Shown: in pieces, positions 12,885 through 24,015 of the stretch
Layout of the letters: every line of letters begins with the position of its first letter
Position numbering within the stretch: the first letter of the stretch is position 1
Assembly (NCBI GenBank): GCA_026004095.1
Contig: BPIL01000007.1
Coordinates: 92,608-156,607 of the forward strand
From: Meiothermus sp.
GTDB lineage: Bacteria > Deinococcota > Deinococci > Deinococcales > Thermaceae
Direction of reading: 5' to 3'
Length of the DNA: 64,000 nucleotides
The notes under the pieces: generated by a model
The model's database searches: none
Seen by the model: the letters and a program-made list of their open reading frames with translations, nothing else
Told to the model about the DNA's origin: nothing
Program-made: the position numbers and the translations under genes

Positions 12885-12952
12885 ACTACGCAGCAGGAAG
12901 GTGGCCGCGCTTGACCCACAACCGCCCAGCAAAAGGTAGAATCGGGGGCATT

Positions 12953-14308
12953 ATGAACCCCCTTGTGTTGAACACCAAGCAGCTCATCGAGCAGGATATC
13001 GCCCATCACCTGCACCCCGTCACCAACCTGCACCGCCACAAGCAACAAGGCCCGCTGGTGCTGGTCGAGGGGAAGGGTTCTAAGGTGCGTGACAGCGAGG
13101 GCAGGTGGTACATTGACGGCTTCGCCGGTCTCTGGAACGTGAACGTGGGCTACGGGCGCCAGGAACTGGTGGAGGCCGCCCGGCGGCAGATGACCCAACT
13201 GGCCTTTCAGCCTACTTTTTTTGGGCTGGCCACCCCCCCGGTCATCGAGCTGGCCGCCAAGATGCACCAGCTTCTGCCGCACCACTCCCATTTCCAGTTC
13301 ACCTCGGGCGGGGCCGAGTCCAACGAGACCGCCATCAAGATTGCCCGCTACTACTGGGCCCTGTCGGGCCAGCCCCAAAAAACCAAGATCATCTCGCGGC
13401 GCATGGCCTACCACGGGATCGCCATGGGGGCGCTGGCCGCCACCGGCGTACCGGCCTACCACGCCGATTTCGGGCCGCTGCCGCCGGGGTTCTTGTACCT
13501 GAGCGCGCCGCTGGCCTACCGCAACAATCCGGGGCTTTCGGAGGCCGGGTTTGTAGCCATGCTGGCCCAGGAGCTCGAGGACTTAATCCTTCGGGAAGGC
13601 CCCGAGACCATCGCAGCTTTTATCGGGGAACCGGTGCAGGGGGCGGGGGGCGTGGTGCCACCCCCCGAGGGCTACTGGCAGGCCATCGTCCCCATTCTGA
13701 AGAAGTACGAGATTCTGCTGATTGCCGACGAGGTGATTACCGGCTTTGGCCGCACCGGCGAGATGTTCGCCCAGACCACCTACGGCTTCCAAGCCGACAT
13801 CACCAGCTTTGCCAAGGGCATCACCTCGGGGTATGTGCCGCTGGGCGGGGTGGGCATCAGCCCGCAAATTTTCGAGCGCATCTCGGCCCCCGACCGCATG
13901 TTCATGCATGGTTTCACCTACTCAGGCCATCCGGTGGCCTGTGCGGTGGCCCTGGCCAACATCGAGATTATCGAGCGCGAACAGCTTTGGATTAATGCCC
14001 AAAAGCGGGGTGAGCAGCTTTTGCGGCAGCTCCAGGCGCTCGAGGCCCACCCCCATGTGGGCAACGTGCGCGGTAAGGGTCTGATGGCCCTGGTCGAGGT
14101 GGTGGAGGACAAAGCCAGCAAAAAGACCTTTGACCCAGCCAAAGGCATTGGGGGGCGGCTAATGCAGGTCAGCCGGGCAAAGGGCGTGATCGTGCGCTGC
14201 AACGATACCGGCTTTGCCATTGCCCCACCCCTGGTCATTACCGAGCAAGAGATCGACGAGCTGGTAAACGCCCTGGCCGAGACCCTGGACGAAGTCCTGG
14301 GTGCCTGA
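12953..14308 (+). CDS. class III aminotransferase (aspartate aminotransferase family)
   Basis: PLP-dependent fold-type I aminotransferase of class III (451 aa), the group that includes omega-amino acid:pyruvate and 4-aminobutyrate transaminases. Visible are the pocket sequence FTSGGAESNETAIK (116-129), the PLP-binding Asp259 in IADEVITGFGRTG and the Schiff-base Lys288 in FAKGITSGYVPLGG. A TAGAAT hexamer lies 10 bases before the ATG. The exact amine substrate cannot be read from the sequence. It is convergent with folC. Confidence 0.88.
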   Translation: MNPLVLNTKQLIEQDIAHHLHPVTNLHRHKQQGPLVLVEGKGSKVRDSEGRWYIDGFAGLWNVNVGYGRQELVEAARRQMTQLAFQPTFFGLATPPVIELAAKMHQLLPHHSHFQFTSGGAESNETAIKIARYYWALSGQPQKTKIISRRMAYHGIAMGALAATGVPAYHADFGPLPPGFLYLSAPLAYRNNPGLSEAGFVAMLAQELEDLILREGPETIAAFIGEPVQGAGGVVPPPEGYWQAIVPILKKYEILLIADEVITGFGRTGEMFAQTTYGFQADITSFAKGITSGYVPLGGVGISPQIFERISAPDRMFMHGFTYSGHPVACAVALANIEIIEREQLWINAQKRGEQLLRQLQALEAHPHVGNVRGKGLMALVEVVEDKASKKTFDPAKGIGGRLMQVSRAKGVIVRCNDTGFAIAPPLVITEQEIDELVNALAETLDEVLGA

Positions 14309-14344
14309 AAGACATCTCGTAGGAGGAGCACTCTGAAACCAGCA

Positions 14345-15556
14345 TCAAACCGGTTCGGTAGCAGGCAGGTCGGTTAAAACACACCCCTGCAGCAGCCGGA
14401 GCATCTCCCCTACAAGGTACAAAGAGCCTGTCACCAGAACCGGCCAGCCATCCTGCCGAGCTATTTGGACAGCGTCCTGGAGGGCCTCGAGCGGATCTTC
14501 GAAGTAGGGCGCTGGATAGGCCTGCGAGAGTTCCTCCGCCCGCAAAGCGCCTTTGGCCGCATAGGTATAGCGCACGCTTTTGGCTTTGGGCAGCAGGGTG
14601 TGCAGGATGCTGCGGTAGTCCTTGCGGGGAAAGGCCCCAAACACCAGATGGAAGCCCTCGAACTCCTCCACCAGGGCCCTGGCCGCAGGGGGGTTGTGGG
14701 CCCCATCCAGCACCACCGGGAGGCCCTGGTAGGTAAGCGGCTGCATACGGCCTGGATGCTGGGCGGTGGACAGACCGGTGGCGATCACGCCGTCGCTGTA
14801 GCCCAGCAAACGCAACGCCGCCGCAGCCAGACGGGCGTTGTGCTCCTGAAAACGGCCCCGCAAAGAGGGAGGGGCTGGCAGCTCGAAGAGCGAACTGCCC
14901 TCGCTCAGCACATACAGCGGCGCGGCCCGCTCGGCGGCGATGGCGCGGATGACCTCCAGCCCAACCCCCTCGGCCCCGGTCACCACCGGAACCCCTGTGC
15001 GAATGGCCCCTGCTTTGTCCCTGGCCACCCCCTCGAGCGTACCCCCCAGGGTCTCCAGGTGGTCTTCACCGATGTTGGTCAGCACCGTGACCCGCACCCC
15101 AGGAAGCACGTTGGTGGCATCCAGCGCCCCGCCCACCCCCGCCTCCACCGCGGCCAGCTCCACACCCTGCTGGGCAAAATGCTGAAAAGCCAGGGCCGTG
15201 GTGAGGTCGAAAAAGGCCACCGGTTCACGGAACGACTGGCCCCGGGCCCACTCCACAAAACGCAGCACCTCCGCCTCGGGGATCGGGCCCAGATGGGTGC
15301 GGATGCGCTCGCGAAAGTCCAGCAGGTGGGGGCTGGTGGTGGCCCCATAGCGCCGGCCGGCCGCTTTGAAGGCCGCCTCGAGGTAGGCCACCACGCTGCC
15401 TTTGCCGTTGGTTCCAATCACATGCACCGCAGAGAACCCGGCCTCGGGATGACCCAGGCGTTCCAGCAGTTCTTGAATCCGCGACAGGCCCCGCGGCGCC
15501 CCGGCGCGGCTTTGGGCAAACAACCATTCCACCGCTTCTAGGTAGGTCACGAGCAT
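14345..15556 (-). CDS. folC: folylpolyglutamate/dihydrofolate synthase
   Basis: Mur-ligase-type enzyme (403 aa) that adds glutamate to dihydropteroate or folates. The P-loop GTNGKGS is at residues 48-54, followed by the TTSPHLLDFRERIR folate-binding segment, LTNIGEDHLETLG and the C-terminal DGAHNPPA. The start is uncertain: a TAGACT lies one base before the ATG at 15556, but exactly 7 bases before an in-frame GTG at 15550, which would fit the leaderless pattern of this genome. Confidence 0.93.
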   Translation of the reverse strand: MLVTYLEAVEWLFAQSRAGAPRGLSRIQELLERLGHPEAGFSAVHVIGTNGKGSVVAYLEAAFKAAGRRYGATTSPHLLDFRERIRTHLGPIPEAEVLRFVEWARGQSFREPVAFFDLTTALAFQHFAQQGVELAAVEAGVGGALDATNVLPGVRVTVLTNIGEDHLETLGGTLEGVARDKAGAIRTGVPVVTGAEGVGLEVIRAIAAERAAPLYVLSEGSSLFELPAPPSLRGRFQEHNARLAAAALRLLGYSDGVIATGLSTAQHPGRMQPLTYQGLPVVLDGAHNPPAARALVEEFEGFHLVFGAFPRKDYRSILHTLLPKAKSVRYTYAAKGALRAEELSQAYPAPYFEDPLEALQDAVQIARQDGWPVLVTGSLYLVGEMLRLLQGCVLTDLPATEPV

Positions 15557-15621
15557 CAGTCTAGCGGGGTGCTCCCTTCAAGGGTAGGGTGCTTGCTCAG
15601 TCCGTACCGGATAATGGGGTC

Positions 15622-16170
15622 ATGGAAATGCTGCGCGCCCGGATGGAACTCGAGCTCAGCCAAGCCCTGCTGCACACCTGGATCAGCCGCCAGCTTGAGC
15701 GGGTGGATCTGCCGGTTCGGCTGCTGCGCTTTCCGCTGGGCCGCCTCCAGCACGGCCAGCTTCGGCATTTTGAGCTGTGCGAAAACCACTGCCAGGCCGA
15801 GCTTGGGTTTGCCAGCGGCCCAGCCTTGCGCCTCAGGGTGCGGGCGCTGGACTTCCAGCCCGGATCGCAAACCTGGCGGCTACAGATCGAACAACTGCAT
15901 TTTTCAGGGTTTCGGGGAGGGCCGGTGCTCAACCTGTTACCGGGCAAGGTGCTGGAGATGGTCGCCCAGCAGGCCAACCAGCGGCTACCCGGTCTGCTGG
16001 CGGTGCACAACAACCTGGGGCTCGAGCTTCGCCTGGAGCCGTTGCTGCAAAAAATCCTCCAGGAAGCACCACTCCAGACCATGGGCCTGGCCAAGAACCC
16101 CAGCGCACGAATCGAGCACCTCGAGCTGGCGCAAAACCTCTTGCGGCTCACCCTGCGGGCCAGCGGCTGA
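15622..16170 (+). CDS. uncharacterised protein
   Basis: I do not recognise this 182-residue protein. It has no signal peptide and no membrane helix. It is rich in Leu, Gln, Arg and Glu, with alternating segments suggesting a soluble mixed alpha/beta fold, for example LPVRLLRFPLGRL and RVRALDFQPGSQTWRLQIEQL. The start at ATG 15622 is supported by GATAAT (15610-15615) placed 6 bases upstream. A longer frame from 15589 lacks support. It lies between folC and a convergent VWA gene. Confidence 0.65.
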   Translation: MEMLRARMELELSQALLHTWISRQLERVDLPVRLLRFPLGRLQHGQLRHFELCENHCQAELGFASGPALRLRVRALDFQPGSQTWRLQIEQLHFSGFRGGPVLNLLPGKVLEMVAQQANQRLPGLLAVHNNLGLELRLEPLLQKILQEAPLQTMGLAKNPSARIEHLELAQNLLRLTLRASG

Positions 16171-16184
16171 GTCGGGCCGTCTGG

Positions 16185-17126
16185 TTAGACAACCTGGCGC
16201 CGCAGGTTGGAAAGTAGCAGGCTCGAGGCCAGCAGCACCCCGGCCAGCAGCCCGAACACGCCGCTAATTTCGGTGCGCTGGGGCTTCCAGCCCACCATCC
16301 GGCCCAGGTTGCGGTAGGCCTGCCGCAGGGCCTCCGTCGAGCCTGCGGCGTAGTACTGCCCCCCGGTGGCCTCGGCGATGGCCCGCAGGGTTTCTTCGTC
16401 GAACTGCATCCAGTAACCGCCCCAGTACTGGTCGGGGTCATCGGGATTGCTGCGGCGGCCCAGCCCGATGGTGTGCACCACCACCCCCATATCCTTGGCA
16501 AAGGGGGCGACCTCCATCGGGTCTACACCGCTGTTGGTTCGACCGTCCGAGAGCAGCACCACCGTGGAGGGGCCCAGGGGCTTGCCGTTTTCGTCTTTGG
16601 GGATGGCCCTGAGGCTCTCCAGCAAACCATCGCCAATGGCCGTTCGGCGGGCCATCTGTAACAGTTCGATCTGGTCTATCACCCGCTGGTGGTCGGTGGT
16701 GGGCTCCACCTCCAGGGTGGCGTAGCCCGCGAAGCTCACCAGCCCCACCTTGATCCCATCGGGCAGCGACCGCACAAAGTTTTTGGCTTCCTGTTTGGCC
16801 GCCTCGAAGCGGGTGGGCTGGATGTCCTGGGCCCGCATCGAGAGGCTGATATCAATGGTCACGATGACGGTGGCCGTGGGGTCGGGCACTGGCAGCATAG
16901 CTTGCGGACGGGCCAGCGCGGCAATGGCCAGGGCCAGGGCCAGGCCGTATAGCACAGCACTCAGGTGGCGCTTCCAGCGAGGCTCGGACAAGCGGGCCAA
17001 CTGGGCCAGGCTGGGGTAGAGCACGTGGCCGCTCGAGCGCCCTTCCTGCACCCTGCGCTGGTAGGCCCAGGCCAGCAGCGGCAGCAACAGGAGCAACAAC
17101 AGCAGCAGCGGAAACTCAAACCCCAC
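16185..17126 (-). CDS. von Willebrand factor A domain membrane protein (BatA-like)
   Basis: Membrane-anchored VWA protein (313 aa). Two hydrophobic segments near the N-terminus (about 5-20 and 55-72) are followed by the VWA domain, with MIDAS motif D91-I-S-L-S95 and later SDGRTNSGVDP. A C-terminal helix (about 286-305) may anchor the other end. The layout is that of BatA/YfbK-like proteins, which often accompany MoxR ATPases, but no moxR gene is seen in this window. The start is GTG, with GAGGGG six bases upstream. Confidence 0.88.
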   Translation of the reverse strand: MGFEFPLLLLLLLLLPLLAWAYQRRVQEGRSSGHVLYPSLAQLARLSEPRWKRHLSAVLYGLALALAIAALARPQAMLPVPDPTATVIVTIDISLSMRAQDIQPTRFEAAKQEAKNFVRSLPDGIKVGLVSFAGYATLEVEPTTDHQRVIDQIELLQMARRTAIGDGLLESLRAIPKDENGKPLGPSTVVLLSDGRTNSGVDPMEVAPFAKDMGVVVHTIGLGRRSNPDDPDQYWGGYWMQFDEETLRAIAEATGGQYYAAGSTEALRQAYRNLGRMVGWKPQRTEISGVFGLLAGVLLASSLLLSNLRRQVV

Positions 17127-17261
17127 GGTTCACCCCTCGAGCAGCGCTTCGGGAAATAAACTACTCCTCGAGTTTGCCGGCTAATGCCCTGCCAGATGGT
17201 AGGCCCATTTACGGTTGATCTTCAAAAAATTTACACAAACCAACAGACGCGGAGGCTCCCA

Positions 17262-18737
17262 TTACCCATGGGCCAGCGCCGGCTGGACTTCTGCTTGAGG
17301 CTGAGCCGGGGCGTCCAACAAGTAGGCCACCACATCCCGCGCGCTGTACTCGGTGCCAAACCGACGCACAAAGCGACCGATGCGCTCGAGGTCGTCGCCG
17401 CTTGTTACCAGGGGCAGCTCGCGGTCGCCGTTTTTCTGTAGCTGCCCCATCCCCACCGCCGCCAAAAGGGCGTTGCACAGGCACTTGCGCCCCTCGGTGT
17501 GGGCGGCTTCACCCCCTTTAGCCAGGTACTGCTCGATGGGCTCGGAAGCGCAGCGGAAACCGATTCTGCCCTCGGGCGTCTGGTAGGCTTCCCGCAGGTA
17601 GCCCAGGTCGCAAACCCGCACCCGGCGCTGGTAGACCTCCGGCTGGGAGAGGGTGCCTTCCACCTCGGCCACCTTGAAGGGAAAGCCGGTGGGCGAGGCC
17701 TTGGGGTCGGTAAAGACCCTGACCTCCCCCCGGGCGGCCTGCTCGAGGATGCCCCGTTTGAGGTTGGCCTCGAAGCCCGACTCCTGGCTGTAGGCGAACA
17801 GCGTCCCTACCTGAATACCGGCGGCCCCTCGTGCAAGGGCTTCTTGCAAGGCCTCGGGCGAGCCGGTGCCCCCTGCCAGCCAGAAGGGCAGGCCCAGGGC
17901 TTTGATCTGCTCGAGATCCACCACATCCCGCTCGCCGTACACCGGCTGCCCGCGCTCGTCAAACACCGGGGCACCCCTGGGCGGGGCGTTGTGCCCGCCG
18001 GCGGTGGGGCCCTCGATCACGAAACCTTGAATGGTGCCCGTTACCTTGCGGGCCAGCAGGGTCGCCAGCGAGTTGGAGGCGATGATCGGCAAAAAATGGG
18101 GGCGCTTGAGGGTTTGCGCGCCGCCCAGCACCTCGCGTGGGTCGAAGTGGAGCCGGGGGGCCTCGGCACCCGTCCAGCCGGTTACGTCAATTTTGAGCGA
18201 GGCGGTCTCGCCGGCGGCCAGTTTATCGAGGGCTTCGGGAATCTCGCGGGGAATGCCGGCCCCCATCAACACGTAGTCCACCCCGGCCAGCATGGCCCCA
18301 TACAGCGTGCCCAGGGTGGGCAGTTGCAGCTTGGTCAGCAGGTTGATGCCCACCAGGCCCGAATGCCCTTCCTTGGCCAGAAACACCTCCACATAGCCCC
18401 CCAGCACATGCATGATCTGCGAGGCTGTATCACCCAGCCGGCTGGGCATGGGCAGGCGCAGGTAGGGCTGGCCTTTGTGGCCTTCGGGCCGGAAGTATTT
18501 TTCCAGCACCGGCTTAACCCAGTGCTGCACAGGAAAGGAAGCCAGCGCGCGGCGCATCAGCCCGCCGGGGTCGCCATCCTGCAACCGCCGCACCAGCACG
18601 GTGTCCATGGCAGTTCCAGAAACCACCCCCAGTTGCCCCAGCATCGAAACTGTTTTAGCCAGGCGCCAGTTGGAAACGGAAACGCCCATCCCGCCCTGGA
18701 TGATGCGCGGTAGAGCTACAGCAGCAACACTTTGCAC
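17262..18737 (-). CDS. nitronate monooxygenase-like FMN protein with cysteine-rich C-terminal extension
   Basis: TIM-barrel protein (491 aa) of the 2-nitropropane dioxygenase/nitronate monooxygenase family. The N-terminal PRIIQGGMGVSVSNWRLAK and the FMN-phosphate region FWLAGGTGSPEALQEALARGAAGIQVGTLF are typical. The usual family length is about 320-360. Here about 120 extra residues follow the barrel, with Cys376, Cys396, Cys419 and Cys421 (CDLGYL, FRCASEP, KCLCN), which could bind metal. The start is GTG, with TGGAGG 10 bases before it. The physiological substrate is unknown, and oxidation of alkyl nitronates is only the family precedent. Confidence 0.8.
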   Translation of the reverse strand: MQSVAAVALPRIIQGGMGVSVSNWRLAKTVSMLGQLGVVSGTAMDTVLVRRLQDGDPGGLMRRALASFPVQHWVKPVLEKYFRPEGHKGQPYLRLPMPSRLGDTASQIMHVLGGYVEVFLAKEGHSGLVGINLLTKLQLPTLGTLYGAMLAGVDYVLMGAGIPREIPEALDKLAAGETASLKIDVTGWTGAEAPRLHFDPREVLGGAQTLKRPHFLPIIASNSLATLLARKVTGTIQGFVIEGPTAGGHNAPPRGAPVFDERGQPVYGERDVVDLEQIKALGLPFWLAGGTGSPEALQEALARGAAGIQVGTLFAYSQESGFEANLKRGILEQAARGEVRVFTDPKASPTGFPFKVAEVEGTLSQPEVYQRRVRVCDLGYLREAYQTPEGRIGFRCASEPIEQYLAKGGEAAHTEGRKCLCNALLAAVGMGQLQKNGDRELPLVTSGDDLERIGRFVRRFGTEYSARDVVAYLLDAPAQPQAEVQPALAHG

Positions 18738-18899
18738 GTCAACAAACCTCCATTAGAGCACCTCGAGACAACGACAAGATGGCCGATTGTACGGTATACG
18801 CAGGTGAGAACTACAGGCCCAGGTTCAAAAGCCGCCCGATCTGTACTGGGTACAAAACCATAGCCACGGGCCTGCGCACGATGGTGTAATGGAGTCTGT

Positions 18900-19565
18900 A
18901 TGAGCCTCGAGGCCCTCTACACCCAGCTCACGGCCTGCCGGGCCTGCCCCCGGCTGGTGGCCTGGCGGGAGCAGGTCGGGCGGGAAAAACGCGCGGCATT
19001 CCGCAACACCCCGTACTGGGCCAAACCCGTGCCGGGCTTTGGCGACCCCAGGGCCCGGATTTTGATCTTTGGGCTGGCCCCCGGCGCCCACGGCTCCAAC
19101 CGCACCGGGCGGCCTTTTACCGGCGATGCCTCGGGTGATTTTCTGTACCCCGCCCTCTACCAGGCTGGGCTGGCCAGCCAGCCCACCTCGAGCCATCCGG
19201 GCGATGGGCTCAGGCTCGAGGGGGTCTACATCACCGCGGCGGTGCGCTGCGCCCCACCCCAAAACAAGCCCACCCCGCTCGAACTCCGCACCTGCGCAGA
19301 CTGGACAGCCCAGGAACTGGCCCTCTTACCCCACCTCCGGGTCTACCTGGCCCTGGGCCAGATCGCCCACCAGGCCCTGCTGGCATACCACGGCCTGCCC
19401 AGGGCCCCCCACCCCTTCCGGCACGGCAGCGAGTATCAAGTGGGGGAGCGGGTTCTGCTCAGCTCCTACCACGTGAGCCGCCAGAACACCCAGACCGGTA
19501 AGCTAACCAGGCCGATGTTCAAGGCCATCCTCGAGCGGGCCAAGGCGCTGGCCGAGATCGGGTAA
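18900..19565 (+). CDS. family 5 uracil-DNA glycosylase (UDGb, iron-sulfur)
   Basis: DNA repair glycosylase (221 aa) that removes uracil and other deaminated bases. The active-site motif GLAPGAHGSNRTGR is at residues 58-71 and lacks the catalytic polar residue of family 1, as in Thermus UDGb. The C-terminal motif SSYHVSRQNTQTGKLT is typical of family 5. Four cysteines, C13, C16, C117 and C132, fit the known 4Fe-4S ligands. It sits alone, divergent from the nitronate monooxygenase-like gene, and has a GGAG five bases before the ATG. Confidence 0.92.
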   Translation: MSLEALYTQLTACRACPRLVAWREQVGREKRAAFRNTPYWAKPVPGFGDPRARILIFGLAPGAHGSNRTGRPFTGDASGDFLYPALYQAGLASQPTSSHPGDGLRLEGVYITAAVRCAPPQNKPTPLELRTCADWTAQELALLPHLRVYLALGQIAHQALLAYHGLPRAPHPFRHGSEYQVGERVLLSSYHVSRQNTQTGKLTRPMFKAILERAKALAEIG

Positions 19566-19591
19566 AAAGTGGTGCCCCTGCGAAAGACCGG

Positions 19592-20242
19592 CTAGCTTTC
19601 TACCTGCTTGCTGTACAAGAAATCGTAGAGCAAAGCCGCCAACCCAGCCCCCACCAGCGGGCCCACCCAGTAGACCCAGTGGGCTGCCCACTCCCCACCG
19701 ATGATGGCCGGGCCCAGTACCCGCGCCGGATTCATGGCCGCCCCAGAGATGGCCCCACCGGCCAGGATGCCCATGGTGACGGCCAGGCCGATCGCCAGTC
19801 CGGCAAAGCTAAAGTTATTGAAGACCGCCGAACCAAAGATAACCGAGACCAGGAAAAAAGTCAGGAATATCTCCATCATGAGGGCCTGGATGGCGGTGTG
19901 GTTCGCCCCCGGGGTCGGGGTTCCGTCGGCCACCGCGCCTCCACCGTACAAAGCCCCTATGAAGAAGGCCGCGAGCAGCCCTCCCAGCAACTGGGCCACC
20001 CAGTAGCCCAGCGCGCCCAGTGGGGCCATGCGCCCGGTAAGGAGCATGGCAAAGGTTACGGCGGGGTTAAAGTGCGCCCCCGAAACAGCCCGCAGCGCCA
20101 CCACCGAAAGGCCTACAGCCAGGCCCGGGGCCAGGGCCACCACCATCCAGTCATCCCCCTGGGTGGCCGCAATAGCCCCAACCGCCACAAAACACATGGC
20201 AAACACCCCTAAAAACTCTGCCACAAGGGCGCGCAAGTTCAT
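19592..20242 (-). CDS. aquaporin (MIP family channel)
   Basis: Six-helix channel (216 aa) with both signature loops: NPA at residues 59-61 (SGAHFNPA) and NPAR at 171-174 (SGAAMNPAR). The length and single-Arg second loop fit a water channel of the AqpZ type, although glycerol or other neutral solutes cannot be excluded. The start at ATG 20242 has GGGAGG five bases upstream. The open frame extends far upstream of this, but that part is only the shadow of the opposite-strand HD gene. Confidence 0.93.
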   Translation of the reverse strand: MNLRALVAEFLGVFAMCFVAVGAIAATQGDDWMVVALAPGLAVGLSVVALRAVSGAHFNPAVTFAMLLTGRMAPLGALGYWVAQLLGGLLAAFFIGALYGGGAVADGTPTPGANHTAIQALMMEIFLTFFLVSVIFGSAVFNNFSFAGLAIGLAVTMGILAGGAISGAAMNPARVLGPAIIGGEWAAHWVYWVGPLVGAGLAALLYDFLYSKQVES

Positions 20243-20326
20243 GTTTTCCTCCCGCTCATACGTTACCCCAGCCCGCCAACTTCTCACAATTGGCCGAATT
20301 TGACAATCAAGCTGGGCTTGTGTGCG

Positions 20327-20332
20327 TAGGAT
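20327..20332 (+). promoter_or_regulatory. -10 box of leaderless HD-protein promoter
   Basis: TAGGAT ends 6 bases before the GTG start of the HD protein at 20339. A TTGACA occurs further upstream, at 20300-20305, but its 21-base spacing is too long for a standard -35 partner. Confidence 0.55.
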
Positions 20333-20338
20333 AAATCC

Positions 20339-20796
20339 GTGTGGTTGCGGCTTAAGCGTTTGTATAAAGCCTTCGTCCCAGCCCAGGCCCAGCCGGACGA
20401 CGCCTGGGCGCTGGCCGAGCTGAGCCTCGAGGAGGCCCCCCTGTACAAAGCCATGGACGCGCGCGACCGCGAGCACGCCGTGCGGGTAGCCAAAAGGCTG
20501 CTGGAGCGCTACCCGGACGCCCCCAGCTATGCCGTGCGGGCCGCCCTGCTGCACGACTGCGGCAAAGCCCTGCGGCCCTACCGTCCTCTGGAACGCATCC
20601 TGACCGGGCTCATAAGCCTGGATGTGCCGATTGAGCCGCTGCACCAGGGGTGGCGGGGGGCCTGGCAGATTCGCCAGCACCACCCCGAGTACGGGGCTAT
20701 GCGCATCCTCGAGCCCCAGGTGGCCCAGATTGTGCGGGAGCACCACCAGCCGGTGAGCCTGTGGGCTAAGCGGTTACACGAAGTAGACGAAGAGTT

Positions 20797-20800
<4 letters not shown>
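20339..20800 (+). CDS. HD-domain phosphohydrolase-like protein
   Basis: Small protein (153 aa) with an HD-type metal site: His46 in DREHAVRVAKRLL, then H-D in ALLHDCGKALRPYR (about residues 77-90) and further histidines in QHHPEYGAM and REHHQP. It may be a metal-dependent phosphohydrolase, but the substrate cannot be told. The start is GTG. It converges with pruA and overlaps it by 4 bases. Confidence 0.75.
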
Positions 20801-22344
<1,544 letters not shown>

Positions 22345-22403
22345 ACTTGCTCCTTTCAGTTAGGTTACAATAGGGCGTTCGCGATACCCGGGATTGAACA
22401 TAC

Positions 22404-23327
22404 CTACCCCTGGATCAGGCTGCGCGCCACGAACAAAAGGTTCTCGGGGCGCTCGGCGATGCGGCGCGAGAAATAGGGATACCAGTCGGTGCCGTAGGGC
22501 ACGTAGGCCCGCACGGTATAGCCCTCGGCGGCCAGCTTTTTCTGCTCGTCGCGGCGCACCCCATAAAGCAGTTGAAACTCGAAGCGATCCGGCCCGATGC
22601 CCATCTGTGCCGTCCAGCGTTTCATCTCCTGGATGATCCGGGGGTCGTGGCTGGCGATGGCCGTGTAGAGGCCGTTTTCCAGGGCTTTCTTGCACAGCAG
22701 CACAAACTGGGCGTCCACCAGGCGCTTATCCTGGAAGGCCACCTCGGGGGGTTCTTTGTAGGCGCCCTTCACGATGCGCACCGGCGCTTTAAGGGGTATC
22801 AGGGCCTGCAGGTCTTGCTCGGTGCGCTTCAGGTAGCTTTGCAGCACCACCCCCACGTTTTCGAAGCCGGCCTCGCGCAACCGCCGGTACATCCGCAGTG
22901 TGGCGTCTACACGGGGGCTGTCCTCCATGTCCATGCGCACAAAGCAGCCGTGCTGCCGGGCCTCGCTCAGAATCTCCACCATTAACGAAAAAGCCAGGTC
23001 TTCGGAGATATCCAGACCTAGCTGGGTGAGCTTGAGGGCCACATAGCGGGGGTAAGGTCGTTCGCCCAACGCCTGCACCAGCCGGATAATCTCACGCTGG
23101 AACTGCCGGGCCTGGGCCTCGGAGGTGACCATCTCGCCCAGCAGATCCAGGATGGCGTGAATCCGGTCGCGCTCGAGGGCCTCTACTACCTGGAGGGCCT
23201 CCTCGAGGGTATCCCCGGCGATGAAGCGGCGGGCAAAGTTGCGGCCACGGGTGAGCACCAGTTGCTTGATGCTGGGATTCTGGGCAACGGCCAGCACAAA
23301 CGAGCGGTAGCTTTGGTTGAAATCCAT
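22404..23327 (-). CDS. proline dehydrogenase
   Basis: FAD-dependent proline dehydrogenase (307 aa), oxidising proline to pyrroline-5-carboxylate and passing electrons to the quinone pool. It is the monofunctional Thermus type and of normal length. The conserved segments [35 protein letters not shown] and the substrate-binding [22 protein letters not shown] are visible. It follows the GntR gene by 10 bases, with GAGGAG before its ATG, and precedes pruA by about 60 bases. Confidence 0.95.
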   Translation of the reverse strand: MDFNQSYRSFVLAVAQNPSIKQLVLTRGRNFARRFIAGDTLEEALQVVEALERDRIHAILDLLGEMVTSEAQARQFQREIIRLVQALGERPYPRYVALKLTQLGLDISEDLAFSLMVEILSEARQHGCFVRMDMEDSPRVDATLRMYRRLREAGFENVGVVLQSYLKRTEQDLQALIPLKAPVRIVKGAYKEPPEVAFQDKRLVDAQFVLLCKKALENGLYTAIASHDPRIIQEMKRWTAQMGIGPDRFEFQLLYGVRRDEQKKLAAEGYTVRAYVPYGTDWYPYFSRRIAERPENLLFVARSLIQG

Positions 23328-23337
23328 AGGGGCTCCT

Positions 23338-23997
23338 CTACTGCCAGGCCTGGGCCTGGAGGCTCTGCATCACCAGGTCGCGAAAGTGGCGCACATGGGC
23401 CCGGGCGGCCTCGGCGGCCTCGGCTGGGTTGCGGGCCTTGAGCGCCGACAAAATGGCCTGGTGCTGCTGGCGGGTTTTGGGGTGCTGGGAAAGGGTTTGC
23501 TGAAACGAACGGACGAGGGTGAGGCTTGAGCGCAGGTCGGCGTAGATGCGGGCCAGGGTTTTGTTGTGGGCCGCTTCGATCAGGGCGGTGTGAAAGTCGA
23601 AGTCCACCTGCATCTGCTGGGCATAGGCTTCCTTGGGCAGGGCCTCCAGCACCTGAAGCAGCCGCTCCAGCCGATCCAGTTCGGCCTCGGTGGCGTTTTG
23701 CGCCGCCAGGGCCGCCGCCTCGCCCTCGAGCAGGGCCCGCACATCGTAGACCTCGCGCACCTCCTCGGCCGAGAGCACCCGCACCCGCGCCCCTTTGCCC
23801 GGCAGCAGCTCCACCAGCCCCTCCTGGGCCAGGCGCTGCAAGGCCTCGCGCACCGGGGTGCGGCTGATGCCCAGTTCCTGCGCCAGCCCCGGCTCGGAGA
23901 TGCGCGCCCCGGGCAGCAGGGAACCCGTCAGGATGGCCCCCCGCAGGTGGCTGTAGGCGGCTTCCCGCACCGAGTGGGGTCGCTGAAACTGGGCCAT
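23338..23997 (-). CDS. GntR-family regulator (FCD subfamily) of proline operon
   Basis: Transcription factor (219 aa) with an N-terminal winged helix (about 8-75: [51 protein letters not shown]) and an all-helical FCD effector domain (about 80-210), where metal-binding histidines such as [11 protein letters not shown] are seen. Its position as first gene before proline dehydrogenase and P5C dehydrogenase suggests it controls proline use, possibly with proline or P5C as effector. A palindrome directly upstream of its ATG suggests autoregulation. Confidence 0.88.
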   Translation of the reverse strand: MAQFQRPHSVREAAYSHLRGAILTGSLLPGARISEPGLAQELGISRTPVREALQRLAQEGLVELLPGKGARVRVLSAEEVREVYDVRALLEGEAAALAAQNATEAELDRLERLLQVLEALPKEAYAQQMQVDFDFHTALIEAAHNKTLARIYADLRSSLTLVRSFQQTLSQHPKTRQQHQAILSALKARNPAEAAEAARAHVRHFRDLVMQSLQAQAWQ

Positions 23998-24000
23998 AAA

Positions 24001-24015
24001 CTGTATACAGTATAC
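24001..24015. promoter_or_regulatory. palindromic operator before the proline operon
   Basis: Overlapping palindromes CTGTATACAG (24001-24010) and GTATAC-A-GTATAC (24003-24015) begin three bases upstream of the GntR ATG. The minus strand also reads TATACT here, a perfect -10 hexamer, so a bound repressor would cover the promoter. FCD-type GntR proteins commonly bind such TNGTNNNACNA-like palindromes, so the assignment is by context. Confidence 0.6.

Noticed and set aside
20000..20746. Long N-terminal extension of the aquaporin
   Set aside because: The extra codons lie opposite the HD gene, and a clear Shine-Dalgarno site with ATG occurs at 20242.
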